Positions 43,130-52,292 are shown, counted from the first letter of the stretch. The stretch is DNA of 64,000 nt from Rhizobiales bacterium GAS188 (GCA_900104855.1 FNSS01000001.1:3286001-3350000); one strand, 5' to 3'. Program-made: numbers and translations. The notes: generated by a model not told the origin, from the sequence alone.

Positions 43130-44398
43130 TCAGTGGCGGGCGGAGGCAACGCTGAAGGGAGCGGCCGCCAGACGCGTCACGACCACAAGGCGTGAGACCT
43201 CGCCGCTCTGGAAGGCGCGCAGGAATCGCGCATAATCCTTGAAGGACACGCATCCGTTGGAGTCCCCGCGCGGGCCGAGCATGTAGGTATGCGCGAGGAT
43301 GCCGGTGCGGCCGAACATCTCGCCGCCGCCGACCGGATTGAGGCGCAATGCCGCGACACCGTGGAACAGCTCTCGCCGCAACTCGAGATCATAAGCATGA
43401 GGCGGAGTCGCCCCGCGATTCTTTTCGCTGACGTAGCGGGGATTATCGAAGAGGTTCCCTAGCCCAGAATGCGCCTCCAGCCTGTCCCCGTTGGGCAGGT
43501 AGACGGTGTGCGCCTCGATGTCATACAGCGCCGTGCGGCTGCCGATGCCCGGCAGCGGGACTGGGCTCGAGGGCTTCAGCGCGTCGAACAGCCTTTGAAA
43601 GGGATTTCGATCATCCTGCTGGGAAGGATTGGCCACCGGACCCGTCGAGGCGGCCGTTTTCTGCTGCCTGGTTTCGCCGGCAGGCGGACGGGCGATCGCA
43701 CGGCTCGGCTGGACGGCGGAAGCGACAGGGGTGTCGACTGGCACGGGGGCGCTTTCCGCGAGCCCCGCGGGACGCCGCGGTGGCAGCGGCACGGGGTCCA
43801 AAGCGGCGATCGCGGGCGTCAGCGACGCGATGCTCGGGCCGGCAACGACAGGCGGCAGCGGCGTGAGGCTCGACCTCGGGATCACGAGCGGCAGCGGCGC
43901 GAGGCTCGACGCGGCGACGATGGGCGGAATTGGCGCGATGCGGGGCGTAGCGGTGACGGACGGGATTGGCGCGACGCTGGGGGTGGCGGTGACCGGCGGC
44001 ACCAACGCGACGCGGGGTGCGGCGACAGGCGACGGGGCGACAGGCGAAGGGGCGACAGGCGAAGGTTTGGCATCGATGGCCGGATCGGAAGCCCGGCCGG
44101 GATCGATCGGCATCGGCATCGCAGCGGCAGAACCGGCCGCGATCTCCGCTGTGGCATGGGAGTCGGCGAGAATAATCGGCCTTCCGGCAACCGGCGTTTC
44201 CACGCGGAAATCGGGGGTGGCCGTGAGGGAAGCGATCAACATCCAGGCCGCAGCCATCGCGCCGATCACCGATGCGATGGCCGCAATCAATAGGGCGGTG
44301 ACGATCGCGCCAAGAACAACCGGGCGAAAACTGCGCCGAGGCGAAACAAAATCGTCGACGGAAGAGAAGTCATCCAAGGCCGCGGTCGTGTAACTCAT
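43130..44398 (-). CDS. Membrane-anchored DUF2778 protein (L,D-transpeptidase-like)
   Basis: A 422-residue protein: a short cytosolic N-terminus, one membrane helix (VVLGAIVTALLIAAIASVIGAMAAAWMLIA), about 200 residues of Pro/Ala/Val-rich linker, and a C-terminal DUF2778 domain (residues about 300-410). The catalytic pattern is HTYMLGPRGDSNGCVSF (His ... Ser-X-Gly-Cys), as in L,D-transpeptidases and the Tlde1 effectors of type VI secretion. No secretion genes lie nearby and a membrane anchor argues for a resident cell wall enzyme. The linker would allow it to reach across the periplasm to peptidoglycan. Linker repeats (SPVAP, TATPxxAPIP) suggest expansion by duplication. Confidence 0.85.
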   Translation of the reverse strand: MSYTTAALDDFSSVDDFVSPRRSFRPVVLGAIVTALLIAAIASVIGAMAAAWMLIASLTATPDFRVETPVAGRPIILADSHATAEIAAGSAAAMPMPIDPGRASDPAIDAKPSPVAPSPVAPSPVAAPRVALVPPVTATPSVAPIPSVTATPRIAPIPPIVAASSLAPLPLVIPRSSLTPLPPVVAGPSIASLTPAIAALDPVPLPPRRPAGLAESAPVPVDTPVASAVQPSRAIARPPAGETRQQKTAASTGPVANPSQQDDRNPFQRLFDALKPSSPVPLPGIGSRTALYDIEAHTVYLPNGDRLEAHSGLGNLFDNPRYVSEKNRGATPPHAYDLELRRELFHGVAALRLNPVGGGEMFGRTGILAHTYMLGPRGDSNGCVSFKDYARFLRAFQSGEVSRLVVVTRLAAAPFSVASARH

Positions 44399-44885
44399 AG
44401 TCCTCGTACTCAGACAGATTGCTTCAGCCGGCGTCTCTTATGAAACCGCCGGTTTCTGCCTCCCTTGGCATTGGCGAGATAGTCTCTTGGGCGAGATAGT
44501 TTCTTTTGCCCGAAGAATGCGGGCCGCAGAGGGTCCCTTCGCGATCGGTCGCGCCTGCCGTCACTCGCCAGAATGGCTAAACTTAGTAACTATTTTCTTT
44601 AGGCCGCTCCGCTTGCTCTTGATGATCTGCCTGACCTTCGTCGCCGAAGCGAGGGCGTCAAGCGCGATCGGTTCATCCAACGCCCGATTCTTCCGAGAAG
44701 GGGAGGCGCCAGTCCTTATCCCCGGCGCCGGCCGTCTTTGGCCTGTATCAACAGCGGGGAGGCTCCATTCGCGTCGTCACAAACGTAGCGCGAGGCGAGG
44801 AGAAGGCGCGTCATTCCATAGCAAGATGTCCAAAAGGTGGCCCGCGTCCCGGGCAATCCGGGCCCTCATCCCCGTTCGAGGCCGG
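44399..44885. other. 487-bp intergenic region, no gene recognised
   Basis: No frame here resembles a known protein. A partial tandem repeat of GGCGAGATAGTYTCTT lies at about 44471-44504. Base composition is more AT-rich than the surroundings (for example TTAGTAACTATTTTCTTTAG at about 44583-44602). It separates the divergent-looking DUF2778 gene from the end of the alcohol dehydrogenase gene and could hold a small RNA, but I see no clear terminator. Confidence 0.5.
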
Positions 44886-46070
44886 TCAGCCTTGCGCCGC
44901 CGCGGCGACATCGCCCTTCAGCGCGGCGCGGATCACCTTGGCGAAATCGGCGGCCTGCATCGGCACCGGATTGCCGCCGGTCGAGGGATCGTCGACCGCC
45001 TTCGCGGCCAGCTCCTCGATGCGGTCATCCTTGACGCCGAGATCGGCGAGGCTGTGCGGCACGCCGAGCTCCTTGCGGAAGGCGATGAGCCATTCCATGA
45101 CGCCGTCGAAGCCGGGTTTCGGCAAGTCGAGGAAACGCGCCAGCAGTCCCATGCGCTCCGCGATGGCCGGGCGGTTGAACGCCATCACATAGGGCAGCAC
45201 CACGCCATTTGTCAGGCCGTGATGCGTGTCGTAGAGCGCCCCCACCGGATGCGAGATCGAGTGCACGGCACCTAGCCCCTTCTGGAAGGCGGTCGCGCCC
45301 ATCGAGGCGGCGGCCAGCATGTACGAGCGCGCCTCGATATCGGTGCCGTCGCGATAGGCGCGCGGCAGATAGGCCTTGATCAGGCGCAGCCCCTCGAGCG
45401 CGATGCCGTCCGAGAGCGGATGGAAGCCCGGCGCGCAATAGGCCTCGAAGCAATGGGCGAGCGCGTCGAAGCCGGTGGCGGCGGTGAGGAAGGGCGGCAG
45501 GCCGATCGTGGTCTCGGGATCGGCGATCACCACCTTGGCGAGCATCAGCGGATGGAAGATGATCTTCTTCTCATGCGTCGTCTCATTGGTGACCACCGAG
45601 GCGCGGCCGACCTCGGAGCCGGTGCCGGCCGTGGTCGGCACGGCGACGATCGGGGCGATGCCTTCAGGATTCGCCCGCGTCCACCAATCGCCCACATCCT
45701 CGAAATCCCAGACCGGCCGGGTCTGGCCGTTCATGAAGGCGACCGTCTTGCCGACATCGAGCGCCGAGCCGCCGCCGATCGCCACGACCCCGTCATGGGA
45801 GCCGGCGCGGAAGGCCGCGAGCCCGGCCGTCACATTGGCCTCGGTCGGGTTGCCGCGCACATCGGCGAACACCGCGACCGGCAGGCCGGCCTCGGTGAGC
45901 GCGGCGCGCGCCTTGAGGATCACGGGTCCGTCGGCGAGGCCCTTATCGGTGACGATCAGCGGCCTCGCGATGCCGGCGCTCTTGCAGGCGGCGCCAAGCT
46001 CGGCGAGGCGGCCTGGCCCCACCAGCACGCGCGTCGGGTAGTTCCAATTGGCGGTCAAGGTCGCGGGCAT
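44886..46070 (-). CDS. Iron-containing alcohol dehydrogenase
   Basis: A 394-residue NAD(P)-dependent group III alcohol dehydrogenase. Cofactor motif VAIGGGSALDVGKTVA, conserved PTTAGTGSEV, and iron ligands in TGFDALAHCFEAY and AVHSISHPVGALYDTHHGLTNG (His residues). Members oxidise or reduce short alcohols, diols and amino alcohols. It is the last gene of a likely operon after the glutamine-synthetase-like gene and the aldehyde dehydrogenase. Together they fit stepwise oxidation of a glutamylated alcohol to acid. Confidence 0.93.
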   Translation of the reverse strand: MPATLTANWNYPTRVLVGPGRLAELGAACKSAGIARPLIVTDKGLADGPVILKARAALTEAGLPVAVFADVRGNPTEANVTAGLAAFRAGSHDGVVAIGGGSALDVGKTVAFMNGQTRPVWDFEDVGDWWTRANPEGIAPIVAVPTTAGTGSEVGRASVVTNETTHEKKIIFHPLMLAKVVIADPETTIGLPPFLTAATGFDALAHCFEAYCAPGFHPLSDGIALEGLRLIKAYLPRAYRDGTDIEARSYMLAAASMGATAFQKGLGAVHSISHPVGALYDTHHGLTNGVVLPYVMAFNRPAIAERMGLLARFLDLPKPGFDGVMEWLIAFRKELGVPHSLADLGVKDDRIEELAAKAVDDPSTGGNPVPMQAADFAKVIRAALKGDVAAAAQG

Positions 46071-46079
46071 CGAGGTTCC

Positions 46080-47465
46080 TTAAAGAGCGTGACGCAGATG
46101 GAAGGATTTCGGCCGCGTCAGCATCGCATAGCCGATCTCGGAGAGCGAGGCGCCGCGGCCCGTATCCTTCACGCCCGTCCAGGCGAGAGCGGGGTCGAGA
46201 TAGTCGCAGCGATTGAGATAGACGGTGCCGGTCTCGACGCGGTCGCCGATCGCCTCGGCGGCGTCGACATCGCTCGACCAGATCGAGGCGGTAAGCCCAT
46301 AGGGGCTGTCATTCATCAGGGCGATCGCCTCGTCGTCGGATCGCACCTTCATGATGCCGATCACCGGGCCGAAGCTCTCCTCGACCATGACGCTCATCTG
46401 ATGATCGACATTGGTCAGCACTTGCGGCGCGAGATAGGGCGTGCCGGGCGCATCGGCCGCGAAGGCCTTGGCGTCGACATGGCCATGCGCACCTTTGGCC
46501 AGCGCCTCCTCGGTCTGGCGGCGCACGAGGTCCGCGAAGCGCAGATGCGCCATGGGTCCTAGCGTCGTCTCTTGCGCCAGCGGATTGCCGAGCACATAGC
46601 GGCGCGTGAGATCCGCATAGGCTTCGACGAACTGGTCATAGAGCGCTTCATGCACATAGATGCGCTCGATGCCGCAGCAGCATTGGCCGGAATTGAAGAA
46701 GGCGCCGTCGACCAGGTTCTCGACCGCATGGGTGAAGGCGGCGTCGGGACGCACATAGGCCGGGTCCTTGCCGCCGAGCTCGAGGCCGAGGCTGGTGAAG
46801 CTGCCCGCGGCCGCTTTCTCGATGGCCTTGCCGCCCGCGACCGAGCCGGTGAAATTGCAATGATCGACGGCGCCCGCGGCGAGCATGCGCGCCGTGTCCT
46901 CATGGCTCAGCACCAGATGGGTGAAGAGGCCCTTCGGTAACCCGGCCCGATCGAAAGCCTGCTGGAAGCGGTCGCCGACCAGGATCGTCTGCGCTGCATG
47001 TTTGAGGATCACGGCATTGCCCGCGATCAAGGCCGGCACGATGGAGTTGATCGCCGTGAGATAAGGATAGTTCCAGGGCGCGATGACCAGCACCAGCCCG
47101 AGCGGCTCGCGCTTGATGGCGCGCCGGAAGCCTTGCTTGGGCTCAGGAATGATCGGCGCCAGCGCCGTCTCGGCGATCGCCGCCATATGGCGGGCGCGCT
47201 CCTCGACGCCGCGGAACTCGCCGCCATAGCGGACCGGCCGTCCCATCTGCGTCGCGAGCTCGGCGACGATGTCCTCATTCATGGCGCCGAGCGCTTCGAC
47301 CGCGCCCAGCACGGTGGCGACGCGCTGCCGCAACGGCAGGCGCGCCCATTCGCGCTGCGCCGTGCGGGCAGCGCCAAGCGCCGCATCGATCTGGGACGAA
47401 GTCGCAGTGGTGCGGCGCGCCACCTCGCGGCCGTCGATTGGCGATACGCAGACGATCTCGGACAT
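46080..47465 (-). CDS. NAD(P)-dependent aldehyde dehydrogenase
   Basis: A 461-residue aldehyde dehydrogenase. The oxyanion asparagine lies in APWNYPYL, the general base Glu in LGLELGGKDPAYV (about residue 229) and the nucleophile in FFNSGQCCCGIERI (the cysteine near 263). The C-terminal motif ESFGPVIGIMKV is also present. It starts 81 bp after the glutamine-synthetase-like gene ends and ends 9 bp before the alcohol dehydrogenase start. It is expected to oxidise the aldehyde made by that alcohol dehydrogenase, or glutamyl-semialdehydes. Confidence 0.95.
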   Translation of the reverse strand: MSEIVCVSPIDGREVARRTTATSSQIDAALGAARTAQREWARLPLRQRVATVLGAVEALGAMNEDIVAELATQMGRPVRYGGEFRGVEERARHMAAIAETALAPIIPEPKQGFRRAIKREPLGLVLVIAPWNYPYLTAINSIVPALIAGNAVILKHAAQTILVGDRFQQAFDRAGLPKGLFTHLVLSHEDTARMLAAGAVDHCNFTGSVAGGKAIEKAAAGSFTSLGLELGGKDPAYVRPDAAFTHAVENLVDGAFFNSGQCCCGIERIYVHEALYDQFVEAYADLTRRYVLGNPLAQETTLGPMAHLRFADLVRRQTEEALAKGAHGHVDAKAFAADAPGTPYLAPQVLTNVDHQMSVMVEESFGPVIGIMKVRSDDEAIALMNDSPYGLTASIWSSDVDAAEAIGDRVETGTVYLNRCDYLDPALAWTGVKDTGRGASLSEIGYAMLTRPKSFHLRHAL

Positions 47466-47546
47466 CGGCTTTCCTCTTAGGCTGGGCTCGGCGCAGATCC
47501 GCCGGAGCGGGCGCGAGCCGGAATGGACGGGGCCGCTATCGACCCG

Positions 47547-48914
47547 TCAGATGATCTCGAAATAGCGGGCGAGCTCCCAATCGGTGATCGCCCGACGGAA
47601 TTCGCGATCTTCCCATTCGCGCGTCGCCGCATAATGGTCGACGAAGGCGTCGCCGAACAGCTCGCGGGCCGCCTTCGACTGCTTGAGGCGCAAGGCCGCC
47701 TCGGTCAAGCTGCGCGGCAGAGCGCGCTTCTTGGGGAATTTCTGCGCATAGGCGTTGCCCTCGATCGGAGCGTCCGGCTCGATGCGGTTCTCGATGCCGT
47801 AAAGCCCCGAGCCGATGGCGGCGGCGAGCGCGATATAGGGGTTGATATCGGCCGCAGCGATCCGGTACTCGACGCGCTGGCTCGCGGGCGAGCCCGGGAT
47901 GACGCGCAGCGCGCAAGTGCGGTTCTCGACGCCCCAGCTCGCCTCGGTGGGCGCCCAGAAGCCGGGGATCAGGCGCCGGTAGCTGTTCACCGTCGAGGCC
48001 ACCATTGCCAGGAGCTCGGGCATCAGGGCCTGCTGGCCGCCGACGAACCAGCGCATCGCATCCGACATCTGATGCGGCTTCTTCGGGTCGTGGAAGATGC
48101 CTTTGCCCTTCCGGTCGAAGAGCGACATGTGCAGATGCCCGCTCTGCCCCGGCCAGTTCGGCGACCATTTGGCCATGAAGGTCGCCATCCAGCCGCGCTT
48201 CTGGGCCAGCACCTTGGTGAAGGTCTTGAACAGAGTGGCGCGGTCGGCGGCTTCGAGCGCCTCCGAATGGGCGATGGCCGCTTCGAGCACGCCGGGGCCG
48301 GTCTCGGTATGCAGGCCTTCGAGCGGCACGCCCATCTGCTCGCATTGGCGCAGGAGATCGGCGTAGAAATCCGCATGCACCGAGGAGCGCAGCACCGAAT
48401 AGCCGAAATAGCCGGGCGTGATCGGGGTGAGCCCCCGATAACCCTTGTCGCGCACCGAGCGCGGCGTTTCCTCGAACACGAAGAACTCGAACTCGACGGC
48501 CGATTCCACCTTATGGCCGGCAGCTTCGGCACGCGCCAGGACGCGCCGCAACAGGCCGCGCGGGCATATCGCCTCGGCCTGGTCGGCGAATTCGGCGAGG
48601 AAGAACAGCATGTCGCCTTCGACCGGCAGGTTGCGGCAGCTCTCCGGCACGACGCGCACCGGCGCGTCCGGATAGGCGGTGTGCCAGCCCGTATAGGTGA
48701 CGTTGTCCAAGAGCTGGTCATTCGAATCCCAGCCGAGCACGACGTCGCAGAAGCTCATTCCCTTGTCGAGGATGGAGAAGAACTTCGAGCTGCTCACATA
48801 TTTGCCGCGCATGACCCCGTCGATATCGGTCACGCCGAGCTTCACATGCGAGAGGCCTCGCTCCTCGACGATGCGCCTGGCATCCTCCTTGGTCCGGACT
48901 TGTCTTGCGTCCAC
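47547..48914 (-). CDS. Glutamine synthetase-like ligase (gamma-glutamyl amine synthetase)
   Basis: A 455-residue GS-family ligase. Motifs include VTDIDGVMRGKYV, the metal-binding VESAVEFEFFVFEE, LHTETGPGVLEAA, GQSGHLHMSLFD, PTEASWGVENRTCALRVI and RVEYRIAAADINPYIALAA. This resembles PuuA/IpuC-type enzymes, which join glutamate to amines, more than housekeeping GlnA. The GTG start at 48914 has GGAGGG five bases upstream. With the aldehyde and alcohol dehydrogenases behind it, it may glutamylate an amino alcohol or diamine that is then oxidised. The amine is unknown. Confidence 0.9.
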   Translation of the reverse strand: MDARQVRTKEDARRIVEERGLSHVKLGVTDIDGVMRGKYVSSSKFFSILDKGMSFCDVVLGWDSNDQLLDNVTYTGWHTAYPDAPVRVVPESCRNLPVEGDMLFFLAEFADQAEAICPRGLLRRVLARAEAAGHKVESAVEFEFFVFEETPRSVRDKGYRGLTPITPGYFGYSVLRSSVHADFYADLLRQCEQMGVPLEGLHTETGPGVLEAAIAHSEALEAADRATLFKTFTKVLAQKRGWMATFMAKWSPNWPGQSGHLHMSLFDRKGKGIFHDPKKPHQMSDAMRWFVGGQQALMPELLAMVASTVNSYRRLIPGFWAPTEASWGVENRTCALRVIPGSPASQRVEYRIAAADINPYIALAAAIGSGLYGIENRIEPDAPIEGNAYAQKFPKKRALPRSLTEAALRLKQSKAARELFGDAFVDHYAATREWEDREFRRAITDWELARYFEII

Positions 48915-49071
48915 TTCTGCCCTCCGCCCACGCTTCGCCGATCGCGATCTTGCCGCCTGAACTAGCTTTGACGATTCCGTGACGGTTGCGCAACACGCCC
49001 GTGCGGGATCATGGGTCGACCTGAAATGAGGCGCCTCGACAACGGTGCCAGGCTGCAACCGCTCGCTGCAT

Positions 49072-49497
49072 CTATGGCGCGGGAGCGGGCACCAGCCCGT
49101 AACGCAGCATCGTTTCCTTCATCTTGGCGGGATCAGGGGGGCCTCCGATGAGGAGCGCCGCTATTTCCCTGAAATACGCAGGTCCAAGCGTCCCCGGCGT
49201 CAGCACACAGAGACATGTCGCCGGTTGCCCGCTCCGGTTCGCAAAACCGTGAACGACACCGCGCTTGATAAAGACTGATTCGCCGGGCGTCAGGTCGACA
49301 TCCTGATTGTCGATGCGCCAGCTCGTCGTTCCCACAAGGCCATAGACCGTCTCGTCCCAGCTCTCGTGATAATGCGGCACCGGCATCCTGGCGTTCGGCT
49401 GCAGCGTCATCTCGAACATATCGAGGCTGGAGTTTGTGCTGTCCTTGCTGTGCAGGAAGCGCAGCTCGATGCCTCCGATGCGGATGATCTCGGTCAT
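49072..49497 (-). CDS. Cupin-domain protein
   Basis: A 141-residue cupin with motif 1 PVPHYHESWDETVYGLVG (His-X-His and Glu) and motif 2 GESVFIKRGVVHGFANRS, so the metal site looks complete. It contains a C-terminal tail IREIAALL-like helix (AYFREIAALLIGGPPDPAKM) often seen in uncharacterised quercetinase-like cupins. It lies between the glutamine-synthetase-like operon and the hydratase gene, on the same strand; its partner is not clear. Confidence 0.87.
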   Translation of the reverse strand: MTEIIRIGGIELRFLHSKDSTNSSLDMFEMTLQPNARMPVPHYHESWDETVYGLVGTTSWRIDNQDVDLTPGESVFIKRGVVHGFANRSGQPATCLCVLTPGTLGPAYFREIAALLIGGPPDPAKMKETMLRYGLVPAPAP

Positions 49498-49570
49498 GAT
49501 CTTCGCCTTTCAGTCCTGGCAGCCGGATGCCCCCTGAAAGGGGGAGGTGAGGTGGGGGTCGAAGTCGGAA

Positions 49571-50353
49571 TCACGCGAAGGTCTCGAAGCTGGCCGCAAC
49601 CTGTCCCAGCCCCTGGAAGGTTGTCTCGACCCGGTCGCCTTCCGCCAGCGGGAATTGCCGCGTGAAGGAGCCGGTCATGATCAGGTCGCCGGCGCTCAGC
49701 TTCTCGGCAAAGCCTGAGAGCTTGCCGGCGAGCCAGACGACCGAGTTGAAGGGATGGCCGAGCACGGCATCGCCGCGCCCTGAGCCGATCTCGGTTCCGT
49801 TCAGGCGAACCTGTGCGACGAGCGTGAGGAGGGAGGCGGGAACGACGCCGCTCACCGGCGCACCGAGCACGAAAGCGTGCTGCTGGGCATTGTCGGCAAG
49901 GGCGAGCGCGATCTGGCCGACGAAATCGCCGCGCGTCTCGATGATCTCAAGGGCCGGGCGGATGGCGCCGATGGCGGCCGCCACATCGTCGAAGCTCGCC
50001 CCCGGGGCGACATCGCGCGAAAGCTCGACGCAGAGCTCGTTCTCGAAGCCCGGTCGGATCAGGTCGCCATGCCGGAACACATGGCCACTCGCCACCTTGC
50101 CGTTATCGAGGAGGCAGCCGAAGACCGGCTCGTCGAAGCCGAATTGCTGCTGGATGGCCTTCGCGGTGAGGCCGACCTTCCAGCCGATGCGGCGCAGCCC
50201 CTCGCCGGCACAGCGCCTGCGGATCAAGCCGAGCTGGATGCGATAGGCATCGTCGATCGAGAGCCTGTCCTGCCAGGGTTTCGGGAAATATTGGCCGCTC
50301 TCGCGGGCGGAGGCGAATTCATCGACGGCCCGTTCGATCTCGGCTGCGTTCAT
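49571..50353 (-). CDS. 2-Keto-4-pentenoate hydratase family protein (MhpD-like)
   Basis: A 260-residue member of the fumarylacetoacetase-fold hydratases, which add water to 2-hydroxypenta-2,4-dienoates in meta-cleavage pathways or decarboxylate oxalocrotonate. Motifs: GWKVGLTAKAIQQQFGFDEPVFG, RPGFENELCVELSRD (Glu metal ligand), RPALEIIETRGDF, GAPVSG, and GHPFNSVVWLAGKL. Start ATG 50353. No ring-cleavage dioxygenase is adjacent, but the VOC gene at 38717 and the HPPD-like half of quiC are in the window. Divergent from the ABC importer operon at 50658. Confidence 0.88.
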   Translation of the reverse strand: MNAAEIERAVDEFASARESGQYFPKPWQDRLSIDDAYRIQLGLIRRRCAGEGLRRIGWKVGLTAKAIQQQFGFDEPVFGCLLDNGKVASGHVFRHGDLIRPGFENELCVELSRDVAPGASFDDVAAAIGAIRPALEIIETRGDFVGQIALALADNAQQHAFVLGAPVSGVVPASLLTLVAQVRLNGTEIGSGRGDAVLGHPFNSVVWLAGKLSGFAEKLSAGDLIMTGSFTRQFPLAEGDRVETTFQGLGQVAASFETFA

Positions 50354-50657
50354 GGAACCTCTCCGCAAGCTGCGATTGTGAATGAGTATCAGGAAAAAGG
50401 GCGACCGAGACGGTCGCGATCCCAGGGCGGTGGGACCGCGGGCGTCCCGCCCGCTCTTGCGAGCGGCGAGGTCGGCGCGACCGGGGAGAAGAGCGACCAA
50501 GATGGTCGCGGTCCCAGGCTGGTCATCGAGGTTTCATCGAGGCTTCTTATTCGTTGCGTGCCGCACGTCGTCGCACGGTCATCGGTCGTCGACGCGGAGC
50601 ATCCGACGACCATATCGCCAGGTCAAATCGAGAGCCTGGATCATCGAGGAGAGCATC
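50354..50657. other. Intergenic region with family D element
   Basis: No gene. A partial family D unit at 50396-50422 and the full 84-bp element at 50432-50515 occupy most of it. The rest contains the ribosome site GAGGAG before the binding-protein start and presumably the promoters of the divergent hydratase gene and ABC operon. Confidence 0.7.
50432..50515 (+). repeat. Full-length family D element, 84 bp
   Basis: Same ends and internal hairpins as 24667-24750: GGGACCGCG on the left, CGCGGTCCC on the right, with GCGACCAAGATGGTCGC just inside. Confidence 0.85.
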
Positions 50658-52292
50658 ATGGTGAAGCTGACGAGGCGGGGCCTCATGGTCGCTGCCGGCG
50701 CGAGTGCCTTGCCGCGCTTCGCCATCGCGGCGGCCGATCAGCGCCCCGACATCACGGTCGCGGTGCAGCTTCTCGCCACCAGCAACACCATCGATCCGCT
50801 GGTCGAGCAGTCCAATGTCGGGACGCGCATCACCAACTCCTTCCTCGAGACGCTGATCGGCAAGAACTATCAGGGCCAGCTCGAATCGATCCCGCGCACC
50901 GCCACCGCCTGGAAGCGCATCGACGAGCGAACCTTGGAGGTGAGCCTGCGCCAGGGCGTCAAATTCCACAACGGCGACGAGATGACCGCCGAGGACGTCG
51001 CCTTCAGCTATAGCCGGGCCCGCATGTTCGGCACGACCGAGCCGGCCGGCATGGACAAGACGATCGCGCTCGATACGCATAATCCGATGGCGGCGTCGAA
51101 GACGCTCCCGGCCCAGGTGCCGCCGGTCGCAAGACGTCTCTGGCCCTCGCTCGACAAGATCGAGATCGTCGACAAATACACGGTGCGCTTCGTCAACGCG
51201 GCGCCGGACCTGACGCTCGAGGGGCGGCTGACGGGGCTCGGTAGCGAGATCGTGAACCGGCGCGGCTTCGAGGAGGCGGCGAGCTGGCTCGATTATGCCC
51301 GCAAGCCGATCGGCACCGGCCCCTACAAGGTGCGCGAATACAAGCCCGATGTGGCGCTCGTGCTCGAGGCGCATGACGAGTATTGGGGAGGCAGGCCGCC
51401 TTTGCGCAGCCTGACCTTCCGGCAGGTGCCGGAGGTGGCGCAGCGCGTCAACGGCTTGCGCAGCGGCGAGTTCCAGTTCGCGAGCGACCTGCCGCCGGAT
51501 CAGATCAAGACGGTGGAGGACGATGCGCGCCTCCATGTGGTCGGCGGCCTCGTGCCCAATCACCGCATCACCGCTTTCGACAAATTCGACACGGCGCTGC
51601 GCGACCCGCGACTGCGCCTCGCCATGGCGCATGCGATCGATCGGCAGGCGATCGTCGACAGCCTCTGGCTCGGCCGCACCCGCGTGCCGCCCGGCCTGCA
51701 ATTCGAATTCTACGACTATATGTTCGTGAAGAGCTGGACCGTGCCCGAATATGACCTCGCAAGGGCGCGCGAGCTCGTCAAGCAAACCGGCTATAAGGGC
51801 GATCCGATCCCGTATCGCCTGCTCAACGACTACTACACGAACCAGACCGCCAATGGGCAGGTGCTCACCGAGATGTGGCAGAAGGCCGGCATCAACGTGC
51901 AGATCGAGATGAAGGAGAACTGGACGCAGGTCTTCGACCGGTCTGGCCAGCGCGGCGTGCATGACTGGTCGAACAGCGCCGTGTTCAACGATCCGGTGTC
52001 GTCCCTCGTGTCGCAGCACGGGCCGCAAGGCCAGCAGCAGCAGACGGGCGAATACGGCAATGCCGAGGTGAACGAATTATCGGTCGCGCTCACCACCTCG
52101 ACCGACAAGGATAAGCGCCACCAGATCTTCGCGCGCCTGCTCGAGATCTGCGAGCGCGAGGATCCGGCCTATACGGTGCTGCACCAGAACGCGACCTTCA
52201 CGGGCAAGCTCAAATCGGTGCAGTGGAAGGCCGCCCCCGATTTCGGCATGGATTTCCGCAGCGCCAATTGGGGCGGCAGCCTGCGCGGATGA
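50658..52292 (+). CDS. ABC transporter substrate-binding protein, peptide (family 5) type
   Basis: A periplasmic type II binding protein of 544 residues. N-terminal signal VKLTRRGLMVAAGASALPRFAIAAA has a Thr-Arg-Arg-Gly start suggesting twin-arginine export. The SBP_bac_5 fold is shown by LEVSLRQGVKFHNGDEMTAEDVAFSYSR, the YARKPIGTGPYKVREYKPD segment and LRLAMAHAIDRQAIVDSLWLG. Family ligands include peptides, nickel, opines, sugars and organophosphorus compounds. It is the first gene of an operon whose second gene is a phosphonate monoester hydrolase, so a phosphonate or phosphate ester is a reasonable ligand guess. Start ATG 50658 after GAGGAG. Confidence 0.92.
   Translation: MVKLTRRGLMVAAGASALPRFAIAAADQRPDITVAVQLLATSNTIDPLVEQSNVGTRITNSFLETLIGKNYQGQLESIPRTATAWKRIDERTLEVSLRQGVKFHNGDEMTAEDVAFSYSRARMFGTTEPAGMDKTIALDTHNPMAASKTLPAQVPPVARRLWPSLDKIEIVDKYTVRFVNAAPDLTLEGRLTGLGSEIVNRRGFEEAASWLDYARKPIGTGPYKVREYKPDVALVLEAHDEYWGGRPPLRSLTFRQVPEVAQRVNGLRSGEFQFASDLPPDQIKTVEDDARLHVVGGLVPNHRITAFDKFDTALRDPRLRLAMAHAIDRQAIVDSLWLGRTRVPPGLQFEFYDYMFVKSWTVPEYDLARARELVKQTGYKGDPIPYRLLNDYYTNQTANGQVLTEMWQKAGINVQIEMKENWTQVFDRSGQRGVHDWSNSAVFNDPVSSLVSQHGPQGQQQQTGEYGNAEVNELSVALTTSTDKDKRHQIFARLLEICEREDPAYTVLHQNATFTGKLKSVQWKAAPDFGMDFRSANWGGSLRG

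Noticed and set aside
43960-44070. Apparent CRISPR-like short repeats
   Set aside because: They are degenerate coding repeats of a proline-rich linker, with no constant repeat and no unique spacers of even length.
43469-44393. Glycine/arginine-rich plus-strand frames opposite the DUF2778 gene
   Set aside because: Low-complexity mirror of the proline-rich linker on the other strand.
43130-44398. Type VI secretion effector
   Set aside because: The DUF2778 domain matches such effectors, but a membrane anchor and the absence of secretion or immunity genes argue against it.
44487-45275. 262-codon plus-strand frame overlapping the end of the alcohol dehydrogenase gene
   Set aside because: The second half is antisense to the alcohol dehydrogenase and the first half shows no conserved feature.
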